Assembly (NCBI GenBank): GCA_029204225.1
Contig: MU831977.1
Span: 29,495-93,494 of the forward strand
DNA: 64,000 nucleotides
Direction: 5' to 3'
Source: Diphasiastrum complanatum
Taxonomy: Eukaryota; Streptophyta; Lycopodiopsida; Lycopodiales; Lycopodiaceae
Shown here one piece after another: positions 59,201 to 64,000 of the stretch. Each line of letters starts with the position of its first letter. Position 1 is the first letter of the stretch. Made by a program: the position numbers and the translations under genes. The notes beneath the pieces are model-generated. The model was given only the letters and a program-made list of their open reading frames with translations. It did not search any database and was not told the origin of the DNA.

Positions 59201-61323
59201 ACGGGTGTGGATGTGGTAGATGATGTTGAGCGATCTATGGGTGTGTTTGACCTTGGAGCGTTAGATGTTGGACCCCCCCCCCCCCCCCCCCCTGGCAGAA
59301 TCTGTTGTGGGGCACATGGTGCAGCTGCTGCTAACGCCGATGTGGGATGGGAAGGGCCTACCACTAGTCACTAATCATTCCGTTTTTCATCCATGACTGA
59401 TGATGAGTTGCTTACTTACATAGATAAATCCAAAACTATAAAACTTGACTACAACCATGCATGGAGCAATAAGTTTTTACCACTAACCAAAAAACTAATA
59501 TTGAAAGGTGAAAGAGAAAGGAAGTAGAGAATACGCTAACCTAAAGTATGTAAAACATTCAAACATTACATCAGAACTAACAAGAGAACTAGAAAATGAT
59601 TAAGCTACAACGTAATTTCTTAAATCATAATCTCAAACAAACCTCAAAAGCTTTTGTAAAAGAGCTGGCAAGAGGAAAGGAGAATCTATATGAGTGAACT
59701 AGATTAATTTTAATAACCAATAGATCAAGAAATCAAACTAACTTCCAAAACAAAATCGATGTAAAGAAGATACACAAGAAAAAACATAGGCAAAAAGTAG
59801 AAAATTTATTCAAAGGTCACCACAACAAGACATTACCACCATGACATCGAGTAAGATGCATTGGTTGCCGTTGGTACCAAATTAGACTACCTATACGGGC
59901 ATGCGCACCCTCCCATGACAAAAATATATGTTTGTGAAATCAAAATATATCCAAATTCACAAATTAATATGAGAAGTGACTGATGTCACAAGGTAAACCC
60001 TAGAGAAGTTATACAAGCAATTAAGAAATTCCAAGGATCTATATCAAAACAATGATATAGAATTAAAAAAGAAAATTCTTAGTCAACCAGCACTACTTAG
60101 GTCTCATCAATACATGTGAATAAGTTGCTATCTAAGTTCCAAAAGAAACAAGATTCTCTTGAATAGACTCATTGTTAACAAAATAGCAAATGACAATTTA
60201 CAAGGAAAATTTTTTAATTTTAAAAATAAATAGATACAAGGACCAAAATACATAAACAAGAGTTAGCCAGACAGACATAATACAAAGGATTAGAATACGG
60301 TAGCAAACTTAACATAAATTGCTAAACAATCAATTAAGAAAATGCAATGAGATTTCCCAAAGATAGTCTACTACCTTCTTTAAACCACCTACTTGTGGCA
60401 CTACAAAACTTTTGAAGAGGATCTAAGAGATCTCATTTAAGGAGCTACATTATCAATGAGAACAACATATAGGGCCTATTTCACTATCCAAATCCAACTC
60501 GTTGAAAGAATCAATAAAAATTAAAAAAGGATGGTTGGGGCCCAGATAAGACATGACATTAATCATCCAGTAAGATCCTACATGCTAAAGAATTTCTAAT
60601 GGGCACAAAAGTGAGATATAAGGCCCACATGTGTTCCTGTAACAACAAAAAAAAATCTAAAACAAATGACTAGTAAAGTCTTTTTGAATAGAAATCAACT
60701 TAAGCATATGAGATGGTTTTAGCTACACACGGTCATGTGCTTATCAATCAAACTGGCAAGAGTAGATACCAAATGCTTCTCAACTCTATGTGTTTTAAGA
60801 TAATAAGCCTAACACTAAAGCTTGCTCCAAAGCAATTCATCAAAACTATAATTGTGTATCAAACATAATCTCCGCATTCATATCACGCTTTGTATGCTGA
60901 GGCACCCATAGTTAGCATGTGCGCTTACGTTCAAATCCTTTGGATACCATAAGTGTGAGCAAGCTTAAGCAAAGTTACTATAGCTATAAAACATTACTTT
61001 TGGAAATAAGAAACAAAGAGATTGTAATTTGTAAAATCAGCTATATGCATACAATGCTCAAGGACTAGCTCATGTTAGCTCAATTAACACAAAATTGGAA
61101 GTGAATCGAAGACAAAAGGATTGCAATTTCACAGACATAACATGATCAAAGACGCTCATATTTGAAGTTTTCTCAATCGGCATAGACTAAGTCCACAAAT
61201 TTACAGAAAGGAAGAGGGCTTAAAAAGACGCACCTTTCACATACTCTCGAACTTGTTCCACACCATCACGTTCGGGATCAACAGAAATGAAAATTGGCAC
61301 CACCTCTTTACCTAGCTTCTTAT
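55249..61323 (-). CDS. SCO1: SCO1-type copper chaperone for cytochrome c oxidase (3' exons)
   Basis: SCO1 (HCC1 in Arabidopsis) is a thioredoxin-fold protein of the mitochondrial inner membrane that loads copper into the CuA site of COX2. Three exons on the minus strand join in phase: 61323-61234, 56101-55969, 55441-55249. They encode [65 protein letters not shown] and [20 protein letters not shown]. The His of LVDHS is the conserved third copper ligand. The tail after EEIK ([20 protein letters not shown]...) is longer than in most homologues and not conserved as far as I know. The N-terminal exons, with targeting peptide, membrane segment and CxxxC copper site, are not in the window. Coding exons are undamaged, so the gene is probably active despite a 5.1 kb intron holding a transposon. 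Confidence 0.92.
55969..56101 (-). other. SCO1: SCO1 exon (133 bp)
   Basis: Acceptor GGTTCACAG, donor GTAAGT. The split codons G|AG (Glu) and AT|G (Met) match the neighbouring exons exactly. It codes [10 protein letters not shown] through YLVDHSII. Confidence 0.92.
56138..56206 (+). repeat. (CT)34 microsatellite in a SCO1 intron
   Basis: 69 bp of CT on the plus strand, 36 bp upstream of a SCO1 splice acceptor (GA-rich in the transcript). Confidence 0.97.
57430..58090 (+). repeat. LTR-like insertion within the hAT remnant
   Basis: The hAT similarity pauses here. The segment has repeated TTCGCGACA(A/G)TTTATCTG motifs (57825-57905) like those at 49355-49432, a TATTTATATTG box near 57709 and a GAGTTTCGAG-rich patch. 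It may be a fragment or solo copy of the LTR seen at 49.3 kb; boundaries are not defined. Confidence 0.4.
59273..59292 (+). repeat. C20 homopolymer
   Basis: Encodes a Gly run on the minus strand in the hAT linker. The length is likely to vary and also to be error-prone in sequencing. Confidence 0.9.
59401..61233. other. SCO1 intron sequence with no other feature
   Basis: AT-rich intron DNA between the hAT remnant and the 61.2 kb exon. No coding, repeat or RNA feature was recognised. Confidence 0.5.
61234..61323 (-). other. SCO1: SCO1 exon (90 bp)
   Basis: Preceded by TTTTGTGCAG and followed by GTGCGT on the minus strand. It starts two bases into a codon and ends with one base of the next, coding [20 protein letters not shown] and VEQVREYVK. 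Confidence 0.9.
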
Positions 61324-61814
61324 CTGCACAAAACAAACATAATGTATCAATGCACGCCGCTTACATGGATGGTAGCCACAAGGTTATAAATGGCCCTGTT
61401 CAACGGTTGTTCCTACTTTTTAATAAACGTAAAAGATAAATCATCCACACAATTTCTCAAAACTTTTCATCCTAATAAAAGTTCATAATACTTTGGCAGT
61501 TTTGAAATCCATATTTGTTTGATAATTGTACTACAAATCCCATATTTGATTTTCTGTGAAGAACATTTGCATATTCCAAATTGCTCAGAATATTGATGCT
61601 AAACATAAAATCGTACTATAGCGTGTAAAGCTTGATGTGCAATCTTTTTCTTTCAAGCATCTATCCAATGGTAAACTAAAACTCAATCATGTGTCATCTC
61701 ATGATAAAGGATAAGGAATAAATTGAAGAATACGATACGTTTAGGTCATACTAAAGAATGAACGATGACATAAGAATCGAAATAACCATGAAATAACTAT
61801 TTCACGGAATATTT

Positions 61815-62435
61815 CTACAGAAAATTTACAAGACCATGTGATATGAAAAGTTTACTTGGGAACTTGCCATTGATCATAGTATAGAACATGAAAGCAAATA
61901 AACTATGGTAAATGTTGTTGTTCATAAAGCTAGGTATACAGCTCCCTCTCTTTGCCCATCCTCTTTTATCGAGGATCCATGGCCCTTTGGCTCGATAAGT
62001 CTGAAATACAATTCCAAGACTAGTGCTCATTTCATGGGTAAGGAAATGTATTATATCTATATTCAAAAATAACTTTATATCAAATGAAAAAAACTTGAAA
62101 TAAAGAAATTTAATCTAGGGATAAAATACCACAGGATGGACACCCCTCCCTTCTCAAACCCAACTAATCTCAATTAAAAAGAGTTTCTCATAAGATTGAG
62201 ATATCTAAGTGCAATTTTTTCCCCGATACCCATTATGGGATACCCTTTATTTTCATCCATGTATGGATATTCTCTTACTTTCATTAACATGTTGGAGGAT
62301 TCTTCCATTCTCAAATCTCTCTTCAATTGCGAAAGTATTCCACTACATATCTTTAGAGTCTTCAATTATAGTAAAAAGCAACAAATTCTTCAATCTTGGC
62401 CAAGTGTACAGTTAGGGATAATGTATTTTGATTGA
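61815..62435. other. Unassigned stretch with coding-like frames
   Basis: The minus-strand frame 62066-61815 reads TSLGIVFQTYRAKGPWILDK and RGWAKRGSCIPSF. Frames on both strands at 62174-62435 also look ordered (plus: IPIMGYPLFSSMYGYSLTF). I do not recognise them. They could be a worn organelle-derived or retroelement piece in the SCO1 intron. Confidence 0.25.
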
Positions 62436-62593
62436 CCCCCATATTAAGAAAAAAGTATCAACTTAAGGCAAAATTGTCTTCATCAATTCTTTCATATGAT
62501 ATGCAAAGAAAAACAAATGCACGCTAAACTTTTATGATTTTTTTTAAACTAATTGGTACGGATGGAATTGAAAAAGATACATACCCTTTGCCT

Positions 62594-62618
62594 ATTGTAA
62601 ATTGTAAATTGTAAATTG
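62594..62618 (+). repeat. Tandem repeat ATTGTAA, about 3.5 copies
   Basis: Three complete 7-bp units followed by a partial one, close to the putative start of the Ty3 LTR. Confidence 0.9.
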
Positions 62619-62869
62619 TGATTATCAGTTGTAAATGGCTAACACAGGTGTAGTGACTAATTTGATGGGTTAAATGCTCAAGCCTCAAGAACTGAAAGCC
62701 ATGCATTCCCTATCTTATTCCTATGCAACTATGGTTGGGAGGAGATTTGCAGTAGAGCTCTCATGTTTGCTTGTTGATCTATGTACGATTACTTGAGATT
62801 AATAAAGAGACAAATTTGCTGAATATATATGGAATTTGTTTATTTACTTAGGGTTTTACGTGCAACATT

Positions 62870-62881
62870 TGGTATCAAGGC
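62870..62881 (+). other. Primer binding site candidate of the Ty3 element
   Basis: TGGTATCAAGGC, close to but not the same as the copia TGGTATCAGAGC, two bases after a CA-ending LTR edge. Confidence 0.6.
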
Positions 62882-63424
62882 AAAGATTGAGAAGAAGAGG
62901 AAAAGGAATTTTCAGATCAAGCTGGCAGGACCATCATGAATGGGAGGCTACAGGGTGCAATATTGTGGCAATTTACAGGATGACCTTCGCTGGATAAAGG
63001 CTGGTTGTGAATTGCTAGAGAGGCTGTAAAGAGATTGGCCTTTTAGTGAGATGCCTGAAATCGCTGCTAAGGCTGCAATGTTTAGCTCTTTCAATCGCTA
63101 TAAAGCCCTGGTTCTTGGGCTGCAAGTTTGTTGATCTCTAACCCTGGTTAGTTTGAAATTGGGACAGAACTGTATGCAGTGTTTACCTGCTGGGAAAATC
63201 ATCTGAAACATTAAAAATCATCTCGCAGGTTGGCTAGACCTGTAGACCTACACCGCTGATCTATGGGCTGGAAAATCAGGATTTTGTGCATAAGTCATGC
63301 TCCTATTTGCTGTAAGTTGCTATCTCAACTTCAGATCCGGTTTGGAGGTATCTACAGCTGGCTGAGGCTTCCATTGATAGTTTCGAAGTCTGATTTTCTG
63401 GGAGCAAGGACATCTTTGGTCAGT

Positions 63425-64000
63425 ATGGATCCCTTGCAAAGCTCTAGCGCTAAGACATTGAGGATTGAGGAACTGGCCGCCAAAGTGGGCGCTATGGAAG
63501 CCCCCTTAAAGCAAATTCTAAAGCAACTCAAGAGTAAAGGGGCTAGTATCCCTGAAAGGGTCAGTGATACAGCTATGGAAGCAGAAAGGCCATTGTCCAC
63601 GGGCCATGAAGCTAAATTGCGGTTTTGAAAGAGGAAGCTACCTACTATCAAGGATCTAAAACTACCAAAATTCATCGGAGCAACGTGGACTACTGATGTT
63701 GTGAAGAAGTGGTTACAAAACTGGGAACAAGCATTCCAAATTGGGGTATTGATAATGAAACTGAGAGGATTGTTGAAGCCGCATATTTCAAGGATCATCA
63801 TAGAGGTGGTGGAGGAAGGTGGAGAAAGATGACCTAGTTCCAACCACATGCGAGGCATTCAGATAGATGGTTACACAAAATTAGGTGCCTATGGATGAGA
63901 AGAATAAGGCCATGCAGTTACGGACTTGAGCATGCAGGATTATGCTGACAAGTACCGTGAAGCTTTATTGCGCATTCCCCAAGAAGTTCCTATCTTCATG
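63425..64000 (+). pseudogene. Ty3/gypsy gag, 5' part, with frame breaks
   Basis: From ATG 63425 the reading gives a helical N-terminus (SSAKTLRIEELAAKVGAMEA) and a stop at 63626. In the same frame it continues LPTIKDLKLPKFIGATW, VVKKWLQNWEQAFQIG and then a stop at 63829. A shifted reading LSMQDYADKYREALLRIPQE reaches the right edge. The pattern is the retrotransposon gag domain of plant Ty3 elements. The zinc knuckle and pol would be beyond 64000. Confidence 0.78.

Larger units (their letters stand above)
56317..59400 (-). pseudogene. hAT transposase remnant inside a SCO1 intron
   Basis: Minus-strand readings follow the hAT order. A Pro/Gly/Ser linker with a G20 run (59364-59150) is followed by [17 protein letters not shown] (59100-59050). 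An intron with GTATGT...GGCAG ends (about 58911-58805) precedes [18 protein letters not shown] shift then leads to [15 protein letters not shown] and [17 protein letters not shown] (DUF659, 58720-58590) and [20 protein letters not shown] (58400-58340). [14 protein letters not shown] is at about 57390 and [20 protein letters not shown] near 57160. [12 protein letters not shown] is at about 56925, and an acidic end [13 protein letters not shown] stops at 56317. Many stops and shifts; no BED finger or final CxxNWS block found. It is related to the element at 1409-4605 but more decayed. Confidence 0.8.
62620..64000 (+). mobile_element. 5' part of a Ty3/gypsy retrotransposon running off the right edge
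   Basis: An LTR end (ACGTGCAACA at 62867) is followed two bases later by TGGTATCAAGGC (62870-62881), a primer-site-type sequence, then a leader and gag. An AATAAAGAG signal near 62800 fits an LTR R region. The LTR start is not defined because the second copy is outside the window. It lies upstream of the first visible SCO1 exon in the opposite direction, so it is probably inside a SCO1 intron. Confidence 0.65.

Overview
This window is nuclear DNA from a land plant. It has spliced genes with GT-AG introns and three exons of a plant-type SCO1 copper chaperone. Plant Ty1/copia and Ty3/gypsy retrotransposons carry initiator-Met-tRNA-type primer binding sites, hAT transposons are present, and there are several long (CT)n microsatellites. 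The high repeat load and a 5 kb intron filled by a transposon point to a large, repeat-rich genome (a fern, lycophyte or gymnosperm is plausible). The sequence alone does not fix the species.

The only recognised host gene is SCO1 on the minus strand. Its last three exons lie at 61323-61234, 56101-55969 and 55441-55249, and the N-terminal exons with the CxxxC motif must lie beyond the right edge. Intron 56102-61233 holds a decayed hAT element and a (CT)n tract. A Ty3/gypsy element (gag and primer site, about 62.6 kb to the edge) sits upstream of the first visible exon. A short coding-like fragment at the left edge (3-179) may be the end of another gene.

Layout: 1409-4605 is an hAT element with palindromic ends, a repeated flank that suggests a target duplication, and a broken transposase gene with three introns. 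4.6-13.5 kb is mostly non-coding, with a 180-bp direct repeat pair and a lone copia gag (9382-10047). 13.9-18.75 kb is a plus-strand copia element (LTR, primer site, decayed gag-pol). 19.4-21.2 kb holds copia fragments on both strands. 21.2-31.4 kb looks like the 3' part of a Ty3-like element: integrase remnant, a large ORF of unknown function, polypurine tract, LTR. That ORF is split by a second, minus-strand LTR element (24019-29502) that carries gag but no visible pol.

31.7-42.6 kb is a nest. A minus-strand copia (31876-35089) is cut by a plus-strand copia (LTR 35090-35745), which is itself cut by a better preserved minus-strand copia (36772-42233) with a 991-codon pol frame. 46.4-49.2 kb is a copia remnant between direct repeats, and 50.5-52.1 kb a minus-strand copia 3' end. 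42.6-46.3 kb and 52.6-55.2 kb hold no gene I can support.

Nearly every transposon frame carries stops or frameshifts, so the window is mainly a record of layered insertion and decay around one conserved mitochondrial assembly gene. The observation most worth following is the unknown split ORF (21914-24018 plus 29503-30924) and the pol-less element lying inside it.
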